Assembly: GCA_051747265.1 (NCBI GenBank)
Contig: JBNJFY010000003.1
Coordinates: 124,001-188,000 of the forward strand
Length of the DNA: 64,000 bases
Source: JBNJFY01 sp051747265
GTDB taxonomy: Bacteria; Bacteroidota; Rhodothermia; Balneolales; Balneolaceae
Direction: 5' to 3'
The notes beneath the pieces are model-generated. The model searched no databases. It worked only from the letters and a program-made list of their open reading frames with translations, and was not told where the DNA came from. The position numbers and the translations under genes are program-made. Positions within the stretch are counted from its first letter, which is position 1. Every line of letters starts with the position of its first letter. Below, in pieces: positions 9,521 to 17,296 of the stretch.

Positions 9521-10927
9521 ATGAATACATTATTTCGAAAACTTTTCGTACTACTCTTACTCGTTGGAGTAAGTGTAGGTTGTGATAACTTTCTTGAGCC
9601 CTCTGTGGATCAGGAAAAGTTAGCTGAAGATGCTGTACAAACAGTAGATGATCTCGAAGCCATTGTGCTAGGAGCTCATGATGATTTAAATGAAGTAGAA
9701 CTATATGGTCGTGACTTTTACGTCTCAGCTGATGTCATGTCCGATAATGCTTCTTCAAATGGTAACTCCGGACGTTTTGTAACCCAACGCGACTGGAGTT
9801 TCACAACCAACAGCGGTTATGCTGAGGGTGTTTGGCAATACTTCTATGAAGTTATCGCTAACACCAATTTGGTGATTAACGCACCAGTAATTGAAGAAGG
9901 TTCAGCTAGAGAAGATTACATTCGTGGTCAAGCGTACGCACTTCGCGCGTTTGCTCATATGAACCTCCAACTAGCTTTCGGTCAGGATTTCGTTTCCGGA
10001 AGTGATCTGGGAGTTCCTTATGTAACTACCTACGCTGAAGGAAATCTATATCCTGAGCGAAATACATCTGCGGATGTATGGAGCAATATTGGTGATGATT
10101 TCTCACAAGCGGCTACGCTCATGGATCCAAGCTTGGATGCTGGCGATCCGGTGTATATGAATTACTATGCTGTTAAAGCACTGCAATCGAGATACTACCT
10201 GTACACAGGTGAATTCGATGCGGCTATTGCTGCGGCAGATGATGTAATCGACAATGCTGGATTAAGCTTGGTAGCTTCGGCAGACTTAGCTGCTGCTTGG
10301 GCTTCCGGTAGTGGGCCAAATTCTCTGTTTGAAGCGGCCTTTACCAGCACCGATCGGTTAGGTACCGATAACATTGCTCGTATCTATCGTGATAGTAACT
10401 ACGGAGACGTGGTGGCTACACAAGATCTATATGATGCGTATGATGCGGCTGATGCTCGTTTAGGTCTGATGACCAATACTGCTGATGCTGATGGCGATGT
10501 ATGGTATCGCATGGCCGGTAAGTACGTAGATGAGCTGGGTAGCGATAACGTTCGCATTATTCGATATGCTGAAGTTTTACTCAATAAAGCTGAAGCACTT
10601 TCTCGTCGAAATAGTGCTGGCGATCGTGCCGCGGCATTGGCTATTATCAATAACTTGAATTCTACTCGCGGAGGACCGGGTGCGTATACCACTGGTGATC
10701 CTGATGAAGTTATTGCTGAACGTCGTTTAGAGTTGGCTTTTGAAGGTCATCGTCTCTACGACTTGGCACGCAATGGAAAGGATATTCCATTGACTGGATA
10801 CAATCGTAACGTATCAGGAGTGTCTGGTACTGAAATTCCATCTGGTAGTTACTTGTTTGCTCTGCCTATCCCACAAGCGGAAATGGACGCAAACTCCAGC
10901 ATGGTTCAAAATGAAGGATGGAACTAA
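9521..10927 (+). CDS. SusD/RagB-family nutrient-binding outer-membrane lipoprotein (second)
   Basis: 468 aa. Lipoprotein signal with VGVSVGC, then DNFLEPSVDQEKLAEDAVQTVDDLEAIVLGAHDDL, typical of the classical SusD N-terminal domain (SusD-like_3 type). The C-terminal half has ADVRLGLM-like and NVRIIRYAEVLLNKAEALSRRN, then ERRLELAFEGHRLYDLAR, the hallmark of the SusD RagB domain. It is co-transcribed with the preceding receptor (12 bp gap) and followed by a strong terminator. Ligand unknown: no catabolic enzymes are adjacent. Confidence 0.95.
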   Translation: MNTLFRKLFVLLLLVGVSVGCDNFLEPSVDQEKLAEDAVQTVDDLEAIVLGAHDDLNEVELYGRDFYVSADVMSDNASSNGNSGRFVTQRDWSFTTNSGYAEGVWQYFYEVIANTNLVINAPVIEEGSAREDYIRGQAYALRAFAHMNLQLAFGQDFVSGSDLGVPYVTTYAEGNLYPERNTSADVWSNIGDDFSQAATLMDPSLDAGDPVYMNYYAVKALQSRYYLYTGEFDAAIAAADDVIDNAGLSLVASADLAAAWASGSGPNSLFEAAFTSTDRLGTDNIARIYRDSNYGDVVATQDLYDAYDAADARLGLMTNTADADGDVWYRMAGKYVDELGSDNVRIIRYAEVLLNKAEALSRRNSAGDRAAALAIINNLNSTRGGPGAYTTGDPDEVIAERRLELAFEGHRLYDLARNGKDIPLTGYNRNVSGVSGTEIPSGSYLFALPIPQAEMDANSSMVQNEGWN

Positions 10928-10963
10928 GCTGACGACTAGTTAGTCTATCCTAAATACTTCAAA

Positions 10964-10994
10964 GCCCTCGCACTTCGGTGTGAGGGCTTTTTTT
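10964..10994 (+). terminator. Rho-independent terminator of second susCD operon
   Basis: Ten-base-pair stem GCCCTCGCAC / GTGTGAGGGC closed by a TTCG tetraloop and followed by seven T residues, 36 bp after the susD stop. Confidence 0.93.
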
Positions 10995-11259
10995 ATTTTA
11001 GTAGCATATCACAAGCTAAATTTCATTTACCAAGACTCCACTTTGCTTGACTTGAGCTGGTTTGGGTTCAAATATTTAATCCTAACTCGGGAACATCCCA
11101 CGTGTCATTCCGAGCGGAGCTTTGCGGAGCGCGGGAATCCCCCAATGTGAATGGGCGCCCAACCCGGAGATCGCCGCGGGCATGCAACTACCGTTGATAC
11201 CCTCGCGATGACATGGTGGCGGTAGATAGAGGTCGCAATAAAGCTGAAGCTGTGGTTCT

Positions 11260-11471
11260 GAGGCTGTCCAAAAAGTCCTTTTCTAATTTCAAGGACCTAA
11301 ATAATTTAGGTTTTAGGGTCAAATATGTGCCAGACCTATCAGGTTTCCAAAACCTGATAGGTCTATATATGAAAAGGACGCGACTTATCAAGAAGATCAG
11401 AGATACACACTCTTAGAAAACTTAAATTAATTAAGTGGTTACATCCTGCTTTTTACTTTTTAGACAGCCTC
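11260..11471 (+). mobile_element. MITE B1 inside composite repeat 1
   Basis: 212 bp bounded by GAGGCTGTCCAAAAAGT and ACTTTTTAGACAGCCTC, inverted with one mismatch in 17. The ends resemble those I associate with IS1182-type insertion sequences (from memory, not searched). It encodes no transposase, so it is a non-autonomous element. It contains a perfect 15-bp stem (AGACCTATCAGGTTT / AAACCTGATAGGTCT, loop CCA) and a second palindrome CCTAAATAATTTAGG. Confidence 0.8.
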
Positions 11472-11664
11472 ATAAGGAGTAAACCCAGCTCCGAAATGCG
11501 CCACCGTGTCATTCCGAGCGGAGCCTTGCGGAGCGCGGGAATCTCCCAATGTGAATGAGGCACCCAACCCGGGGATCGCCGCGGGCATGCAACTACCGTT
11601 GATACCCTCGCGATGACATGGTGGTGGTAGATAGAGGTCGCAATAATGCTGAAGCTGTGGTTCT

Positions 11665-11876
11665 GAGGCTGTCCAAAAAGTCCTTTTCTAATTTCAAGGA
11701 CCTAAATAATTTAGGTTTTAGGGTCAAATATGTGCCAGACCTATCAGGTTTCCAAAACCTGATAGGTCTATATATGAAAAGGACGCGACTTATCAAGAAG
11801 ATCAGAGATACACACTCTTAGAAAACTTAAATTAATTAAGTGGTTACATCCTGCTTTTTACTTTTTAGACAGCCTC
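11665..11876 (+). mobile_element. MITE B2 inside composite repeat 2
   Basis: 212-bp copy almost identical to B1, with the same terminal inverted repeats and internal hairpins. Confidence 0.8.
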
Positions 11877-12067
11877 ATAAGGAGTAAACCCAGCTCCGAA
11901 ATACGTCACTGTCATTCCGAGCGAAGCCTTGCGGAGCGCGGGAATCCCCCAGTGTGAATGGGGCACCCAACCTGGAGATCGCCGCGGGCATGCAACTAGC
12001 GTTGATACCCTCGCGATGACATGGTGGCGGTAGATAGAGGTCGCAATAAAGCTGAAGCTGTGGTTCT

Positions 12068-12280
12068 GAGGCTGGCCAAAAAGTCCTTTTCTAATTTCAA
12101 GGACCTAAATAATTTAGGTTTTAGGGCACAAATATGTGCCAGACCTATCAGGTTTCCAAAACCTGATAGGTCTATATATGAAAAGGACGCGACTTATCAA
12201 GAAGATCAGAGATACACACTCTTAGAAAACTTAAATTAATTAAGTGGTTACATCCTGCTTTTTACTTTTTAGACAGCCTC
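12068..12280 (+). mobile_element. MITE B3 inside composite repeat 3
   Basis: 213-bp copy. The left end reads GAGGCTGGCC instead of GAGGCTGTCC and there is a small change before the large hairpin (GGGCACAAATATG for GGGTCAAATATG); otherwise as B1. Confidence 0.8.
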
Positions 12281-12426
12281 ATAAGGAGTAAACCCAGCTC
12301 CGAAATACGCCACGTGTCATTCCGAGCGGAGCCTTGCGGAGCGCGGGAATCCCCTGATGTGAATGGGGCGCCCAACCTGGAGATCGCCACGGGCATGCAA
12401 CTACCGTTGATACCCTCGCGATGACT

Positions 12427-13107
12427 GAGTGTTTGGTTTTCGCTTATTGTGATTATCCTTCTGCGTAACTCAGCGGTTCCTCCGCGAGACTCTGCGAGCC
12501 AACTAGAATGTCCCAAAGCAGCGTAAGTCAGAGCGTAGCGGAGACTTGTGCGATATTAACGAATACTCGAATGTACGGATCCCAAGTGGAACAGTTTGGA
12601 TGTTTGAATGTTGAGGGTCTGCTTTGCTGGTTAAATATAATGACGAATTAGAATATCCAGCCTAGGTGCAAGCATGACAACATTGAGCGGTGTTCGAACT
12701 TGATTTTCCTATTTATGGGCAACTACTTGCAGATCCTCCCCCTAGCCCCTCCGTCATAATTTTTAGCTCTACATTCAATATTATGCCTTGAGGGGGATAA
12801 CATCCGTGCCATTTTCCTGATTTTGAGATCCAGTTCTAAGTGAAAAATCGGTCTCGAACATTCTCCCTCGTGGCACTATCTCTGCCCAGGTTTTCAGGTG
12901 TGCTTGGAGGGAGACTCAGAGGGAGGACGTGCAAGACAGTCACCATGAAATGAAAAATCCGAGCAAACAGAATACGATCGATTCTAATCGGATATGAATG
13001 ACCTGCCAGGGCACTACACACGGGCAAAGATGCCCGTGCTACGTGGGCTGAAAATCTGTTTGGTTGCCGGGATTTCATTACAAACCTGTTCCTTATAACC
13101 ATCCACG
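12427..13107. other. Non-coding stretch with small dispersed palindromes
   Basis: 681 bp with no credible gene. At 12459-12502 there is a CTGCGTAACTCAGCGGTTCC-type stretch resembling the small dispersed sequences seen in many environmental genomes. At 13019-13038 a perfect palindrome CACGGGCA-AAGA-TGCCCGTG is followed by CTACGTGGGCTG, related to the repeat at 61.97 kb. The rest shows nothing recognisable. Confidence 0.5.
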
Positions 13108-13218
13108 TGTCATTCCGAGCGGAGCCTTGCGGAGCGCGGGAATCCCCCAATGTGAATGGGCGCCCAACCCGGAGATCGCCACGGGCATGCAACTACCGTT
13201 GATACCCTCGCGATGACA
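13108..13218 (+). repeat. REP-like A module A5 (solitary), abutting the GIY-YIG gene
   Basis: 111-bp module running TGTCATTCCGAG to GATGACA, same orientation as the tandem array. It ends 8 bp before the stop codon of the GIY-YIG nuclease gene, which is transcribed toward it. Confidence 0.9.
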
Positions 13219-13226
13219 GTATTAAA

Positions 13227-13532
13227 TCAATCATCGATTAATGAATCATACAAATCCACCCACTCTGGATTCAGCGATTCAATCAGTTTTTCCTTCTTAG
13301 CCCGAGACCACGACTTGACCTGCTTCTCTCGTTGAATTGCCTCAGTAACATTGGTGAAATGCTCATAATAAACCAGCTTAGTAATTCGATACCTACTTGT
13401 AAAGCCGGGTACTTTAAGCGATCTATGCTGTTGAGTTCGATTCAGTAAATCATTGGTCATACCAGTGTAGAGTACCGTATTATGCCTATTGGTCATCATG
13501 TACAGGTAATAATTGTGATTCCAACTGCCCAT
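13227..13532 (-). CDS. Single-domain GIY-YIG endonuclease family protein
   Basis: 101 aa, essentially one GIY-YIG nuclease domain of the UPF0213/UvrC-N type. The YLY motif (residues 9-11) and YTG (22-24) stand for the GIY and YIG strands. R32 (NDLLNRTQQH) and E69 (AIQREKQVKSW) fit the catalytic arginine and metal-binding glutamate. The C-terminal LIESLNPEWVDLYD is typical of this small subfamily, which is abundant in Bacteroidota and largely uncharacterised. No DNA-binding domain is attached. The gene sits inside the REP island: A5 starts 8 bp after its stop and A6 lies 99 bp before its start. A role in repeat mobility or maintenance is speculation; DNA repair is the alternative. Confidence 0.88.
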   Translation of the reverse strand: MGSWNHNYYLYMMTNRHNTVLYTGMTNDLLNRTQQHRSLKVPGFTSRYRITKLVYYEHFTNVTEAIQREKQVKSWSRAKKEKLIESLNPEWVDLYDSLIDD

Positions 13533-13631
13533 TCTAGATTGGCTTTTTACTAAATAGATCAGGAAAAGGGGGCATCCTTACAAAATGAACTGAGTTGAAA
13601 TAATTTTGATACTGATCAGCAACATCCCACT

Positions 13632-13743
13632 TGTCATTCCGAGCGGAGCTTTGCGGAGCGCGGGAATCCCCCAATGTGAATGGGGCGCCCAACCCGGAGA
13701 TCGCCGCGGGCATGCAACTAGCGTTGATACCCTCGCGATGACA
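13632..13743 (+). repeat. REP-like A module A6 with MITE-free linker
   Basis: 112-bp module TGTCATTCCGAG to GATGACA. The linker after it (to about 13850) carries a palindromic stretch TTCTCCAAGCTGCAAGCTTGAAGAA where the composite units carry element B, so this is an empty site. Confidence 0.9.
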
Positions 13744-13850
13744 TAGTGGCGGTAGATAGAGGTCGCAATAAAGCTGAAGCTGTGTTGTCTTCTCCAAGCT
13801 GCAAGCTTGAAGAATAAGAAGGGGTAAACCCAGCTCCGAAATACGCTACG

Positions 13851-13963
13851 TGTCATTCCGAGCGGAGCCTTGCGGAGCGCGGGAATCCCCTGATGTGAAT
13901 GGGGCGCCCAACCTGGAGATCGCCACGGGCATGCAATTATCTTTGATCCCCTTGCTGATGGCA
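13851..13963 (+). repeat. REP-like A module A7, decayed right end
   Basis: Starts TGTCATTCCGAG like the others, but the last 35 bases have drifted (CTTGCTGATGGCA in place of CTCGCGATGACA). It ends about 45 bp from the stop of the leftward GWxTD gene. Confidence 0.85.
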
Positions 13964-14008
13964 CGTTAAAGTAGGTGTGCAACGCCCTTATTATAAGCAC
14001 CAATAATA

Positions 14009-15448
14009 TTAAGGCCCGCTAGTCAACCAAATCTGCCGTTGTCGATACTCATCCTGGAAAAAAGAACGATCACGCTGTAATATGTAATTCTCAAAAGGAT
14101 AGTACTTAGATTTGAAACGATACCGGCGGAACACATAATCGTAGATGGCATCTCGGATATTGGTCGTATAACCCCAGCGCATCTCATCATGAAAATTATC
14201 CACATAGCGCGGTGGACCAAATAATATGTATACCATTCCCGGATCGGTTTTCCAACCCTCTTTGTAATTGGAGAACTGTTTATTGGCCCGCTCTACACGC
14301 TCATAATACTTCTCAATATGATCTCTTGCTACGTTTCGTGATTTAAGGTGGGAAAGCCAGAATTTATCAACGGCTCGTTTAAGCTTATTGGAATCGGATA
14401 TCTTCATCATCTTCTGATGATCTTTTTCATCCATCAAATAAATTAGCGGTCGAGCAAGCTCTTCTGGCGATTTAATGTTCGGGTAATTCTTACTTTTAAT
14501 GCCGAAATCACGCGCTTTAAAATATTCACTCTCGCGTAAATCCTCTGCACTCTCAGTAATCGCGGTTTGGAATCGATAGTTGCCTCGGTGAGGCGTAGGA
14601 TATACGTATTCAATCAATAGATTGCCTTGCTGGGAAATAACCCGACGTGTAGATTGAATCACCGTATTATTGAAATAATTAATACCCTGAAACTGGATAG
14701 AAGAGCGAGAATAATTACGATAGCTCATGGGGCGGGCCGATGAGGTATCCGATTCAAATTCGAGAAGTTCAGAATTCAGGGTTAATCGCTCTTGATTTGG
14801 ATTATTAACCTGGATAATGAATTTGAGAGAATCCAGACTGGTTTGTACATCGTAGGTAGCTATTGAGCGAAATTCATTAGTACCTTGTACGTCTTTACCC
14901 AGCATTAAAATATTGGATAGATACGGTTGACCCGCCTCTTTTTTGGGTATAGATACTTCAGTTTCACGAACGGTTTGTTTATTGGAACCTTTATCGGTAA
15001 CAAAAACACGAAGGGTGTAGGTACCGGGCTCAATGGTCAGTTGTTTCTTAAAGCTATACCTCGCGCCACTATCTACAATATCCGGATCTTTCGAGGTGAT
15101 CTGCAAAGGGTAGTTCTTCGTCAATTTTGTTTGTTCAGGATTCTCTTGATCTATCAGACGAACTTCAACCAATAGATCAGCTGTAAACTGATTTTGCTTA
15201 TTGGACTTGAAGATGAGTGATTTGTAGACAATATCTGTATAGATATCAATTTGGGCATTATCCTGCTGATCGTAATAACCGAACGCCGATGCCCGAACTT
15301 CCGGATAGCCTTCTCGAAATTCATATTGAACACCACGTTCGACATCTGAGTTATCGAAGGAAGAGCAGGAAAACAGGAAAATGAATGCCCCAATCCAACT
15401 CAGTTTGGAGATGTTTCTTCGAATTGGAGATGTAATTGATAGCTTCAT
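14009..15448 (-). CDS. GWxTD-domain lipoprotein (paralogue 1)
   Basis: 479 aa. Lipoprotein signal (FIFLFSC, about residue 29), then RGVQYEFREGYPEVRASAFGYYDQQDN, a middle of beta-rich domains, and the C-terminal GWxTD signature (NKQFSNYKEGWKTDPGMVYILFGPP). GWxTD proteins are found across the Bacteroidota and related phyla; their biochemical role is not established. A second full-length paralogue, alike throughout, lies at 21574-23037 on the same strand. Both sides of this gene are filled with A modules, so it sits inside the repeat island without being disrupted. Confidence 0.9.
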   Translation of the reverse strand: MKLSITSPIRRNISKLSWIGAFIFLFSCSSFDNSDVERGVQYEFREGYPEVRASAFGYYDQQDNAQIDIYTDIVYKSLIFKSNKQNQFTADLLVEVRLIDQENPEQTKLTKNYPLQITSKDPDIVDSGARYSFKKQLTIEPGTYTLRVFVTDKGSNKQTVRETEVSIPKKEAGQPYLSNILMLGKDVQGTNEFRSIATYDVQTSLDSLKFIIQVNNPNQERLTLNSELLEFESDTSSARPMSYRNYSRSSIQFQGINYFNNTVIQSTRRVISQQGNLLIEYVYPTPHRGNYRFQTAITESAEDLRESEYFKARDFGIKSKNYPNIKSPEELARPLIYLMDEKDHQKMMKISDSNKLKRAVDKFWLSHLKSRNVARDHIEKYYERVERANKQFSNYKEGWKTDPGMVYILFGPPRYVDNFHDEMRWGYTTNIRDAIYDYVFRRYRFKSKYYPFENYILQRDRSFFQDEYRQRQIWLTSGP

Positions 15449-15721
15449 TTTTATAACGGGTTAGTCTTAAAGTAGATATTATATCCCCATCAACTAGGTG
15501 AAACGAGAATCCATCCTCAACTATTATGATAATAAACTATGGGAGTAATTGGAGAGGTTTCTTGCCATGTTTTGGTAATGTACAAAGAAGTACTAATGGT
15601 GGGGAAGCTATGGTAGATAGAAGTTTCAATTTGTGGCAAAATAAATCTGAAGCTTTGGATTCTTCACCAAGCTACAAGCTTGAATAAGAAGGAGTAAACC
15701 CAGCTCCAAATTACGCCACCG
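15449..15721. repeat. Upstream region of GWxTD gene with a partial repeat linker
   Basis: About 150 bp of AT-rich promoter-side sequence, then from about 15599 a decayed copy of the A-unit linker (GTAGATAG, the TTCTTCACCAAGCTACAAGCTTGAA hairpin at 15659-15684, GGAGTAAACCCAGCTCC) without its own A module upstream. Confidence 0.6.
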
Positions 15722-16125
15722 TGTCATTCCGAGCGGAGCCCTGCGGAGCGCGGGAATCTCCCAGTGTGAATGGGGCACCCAACCCGGGGATCGCCGCGGA
15801 CATGCAACTAGCGTTGATACCCTCGCGATGACATGGTGGCGGTAGATAGAGGTCGCAATAAAGCTGAAGCTGTGGTTCTGAGGCTGTCCAAAAAGTCCTT
15901 TTCTAATTTCAAGGACCTAAATAATTTAGGTTTTAGGGTCAAATATGTGCCAGACCTATCAGGTTTCCAAAACCTGATAGGTCTATATATGAAAAGGACG
16001 CGACTTATCAAGAAGATCAGAGATACACACTCTTAGAAAACTTAAATTAATTAAGTGGTTACATCCTGCTTTTTACTTTTTAGACAGCCTCATAAGGAGT
16101 AAACCCAGCTCCGAAATGCGCCACG
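15722..16125 (+). repeat. Composite repeat unit A8-B4
   Basis: 404-bp copy of the composite unit found in the 11.1-12.4 kb array, nearly identical in sequence and orientation, on the other side of the GWxTD gene. It leads directly into module A9, repeating the head-to-tail arrangement. Confidence 0.95.
15880..16091 (+). mobile_element. MITE B4 inside composite unit A8-B4
   Basis: 212 bp with the same GAGGCTGTCCAAAAAGT / ACTTTTTAGACAGCCTC ends and internal hairpins as B1. Confidence 0.8.
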
Positions 16126-16451
16126 TGTCATTCCGAGCGGAGCTTTGCGGAGCGCGGGAATCCCCCAATGTGAATGGGCGCCAAACCCGGGGATCGCCGC
16201 GGGCATGCAACTAGCGTTGATACCCTCGCGATGACATGGTGGCGGTAGATAGAGGTGGCAATAAAGCTGAAGCTGTGGTTCTTCACCAAGCTACAAGCTT
16301 GAAGAATAAGGAGTAAACCCAGCTCCGAAATATCTCACTGTCATTCCGAGCGGAGCCTTGCGGAGCGCAGGAATCTCCCAATGTGAATGAGGCACCCAAC
16401 CCGGGGATCGCCCCGGGCATGCAACTAGCGTTGATACCCTCGCGATTGACA
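16126..16451 (+). repeat. REP-like modules A9 and A10 with MITE-free linker
   Basis: A9 spans 16126-16236 and A10 16339-16451. The linker between them contains GGTTCT-TCACCAAGCTACAAGCTTGAAGA-ATAAGG. This is the uninterrupted version of the site where the composite units have GGTTCT-[B]-ATAAGG. Confidence 0.92.
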
Positions 16452-16560
16452 GATTTAGAAGAGTGCTACAAGGATGGGGTTGATATAAAGAGTGTGGGTC
16501 TAAGCATCCTTCCTTAATAGTTAGTCGGTGTTTCCCCATTATGCACTTAGCATTAACTCA

Positions 16561-17283
16561 TCAATCGTTCTCCAGGGTATAAGTGATACTGAGGTTGTCA
16601 ATGTCCGCTTTATCTACTTGTACCGATTGGGTAGTAAGCATATCCACTTCCTGGGTTCCAGAGACATCCAATATGATCGATCCATTGATAATCGTTTTGT
16701 CAACCGACCATTCTAAGGTGAAAGTATCATCAGAACTGGGTTGCAAGCTTAAATCCCAAGTTTGGCTGTCGCCTTCAGGGTCACGGTAATCTCGCAACAA
16801 CTCTAGATTGTTATGGGTGAAGAATGCGTGTAGATGGCCCGATGGTGGGGAAGGGGGGGACTCGTAGTCTTTGCCGATGTCAAAGTCATCGGTTGAGTAT
16901 TGTAATTGTCCAAAATTCAATGCTAAGGTATCCGCGGAATCAAAGACTAGTAGTTGCATGTCATAGACCGAGGAAGAGGCTATAAAGTTCGCGGTCAGCA
17001 TGGTATCCCCATCCATAACAAACTCAAAGGGGTTTTCTTGCGAAGAACGGCTGCCCGACCAGTTGTCGAAGGCAAATCCCAGGTTAGGCATTGCCTCAAC
17101 AGTAACGGTATCACCATTAGTGAACGTTTGTCGCGCAAAGCTTACCGAGCCAGCATTTACCGGCTCGGCATGTAGCGAGAGTTCAACTTCTTTGGGCTTA
17201 TCATCTTTCCCACCCAAAATGGAGCAACCGGCAAAAATGCCCACTGAAAGTAGTACAGCTAGTAGTGTTCGAAATGAAATCAT
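16561..17283 (-). CDS. Lipoprotein with InlB B-repeat-like domain
   Basis: 240 aa. Lipoprotein signal with IFAGC (C20), short charged linker, then about residues 36-100 LHAEPVNAGSVSF...GDTVTVEAMPNLGFAFDNWSGS...NPFEFVMDGDTMLTANF, the pattern of the divergent InlB B-repeat (Flg_new_2-type) fold common in surface proteins. The C-terminal half (about 105-240) is rich in acidic residues and has no family I recognise. It starts 13 bp after the stop of the 1313-aa exoprotein and reads in the same direction, so the two are probably co-transcribed. Confidence 0.8.
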   Translation of the reverse strand: MISFRTLLAVLLSVGIFAGCSILGGKDDKPKEVELSLHAEPVNAGSVSFARQTFTNGDTVTVEAMPNLGFAFDNWSGSRSSQENPFEFVMDGDTMLTANFIASSSVYDMQLLVFDSADTLALNFGQLQYSTDDFDIGKDYESPPSPPSGHLHAFFTHNNLELLRDYRDPEGDSQTWDLSLQPSSDDTFTLEWSVDKTIINGSIILDVSGTQEVDMLTTQSVQVDKADIDNLSITYTLEND

Positions 17284-17296
17284 GGGTAACTTAAAT

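Larger units (their letters stand above)
11103..12426 (+). repeat. Tandem array of ~404-bp composite repeat units (A1-B1, A2-B2, A3-B3, A4)
   Basis: Successive TGTCATTCCGAG starts at 11103, 11507, 11910 and 12315 give periods of 404, 403 and 405 bp. Each full unit is an A module (~111 bp, imperfect inverted ends TGTCATTCCGAG / CTCGCGATGACA), a ~46-bp linker, a B element (~212 bp, listed separately) and a ~36-bp spacer. The fourth unit stops after its A module. Units are nearly identical, so the expansion is recent. Short open frames of 67-72 codons recur in every unit on both strands but have no coding signature. Confidence 0.95.

Noticed and set aside
11188..12239. Repeated 67-72-codon open frames on both strands, also at 15808-16036
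   Set aside because: They lie across the MITE and REP hairpins, appear on both strands in every copy, carry no domain and no ribosome site. They are by-products of the repeats.
12262..14003. Leftward frames with RAPQGSARNDT-like peptides
   Set aside because: These are translations of the A module (typical spurious proteins from such repeats), not genes.
11103..16451. CRISPR array
   Set aside because: Units are about 111 or 404 bp with inverted ends and no short repeat-spacer pattern; there are no cas genes.
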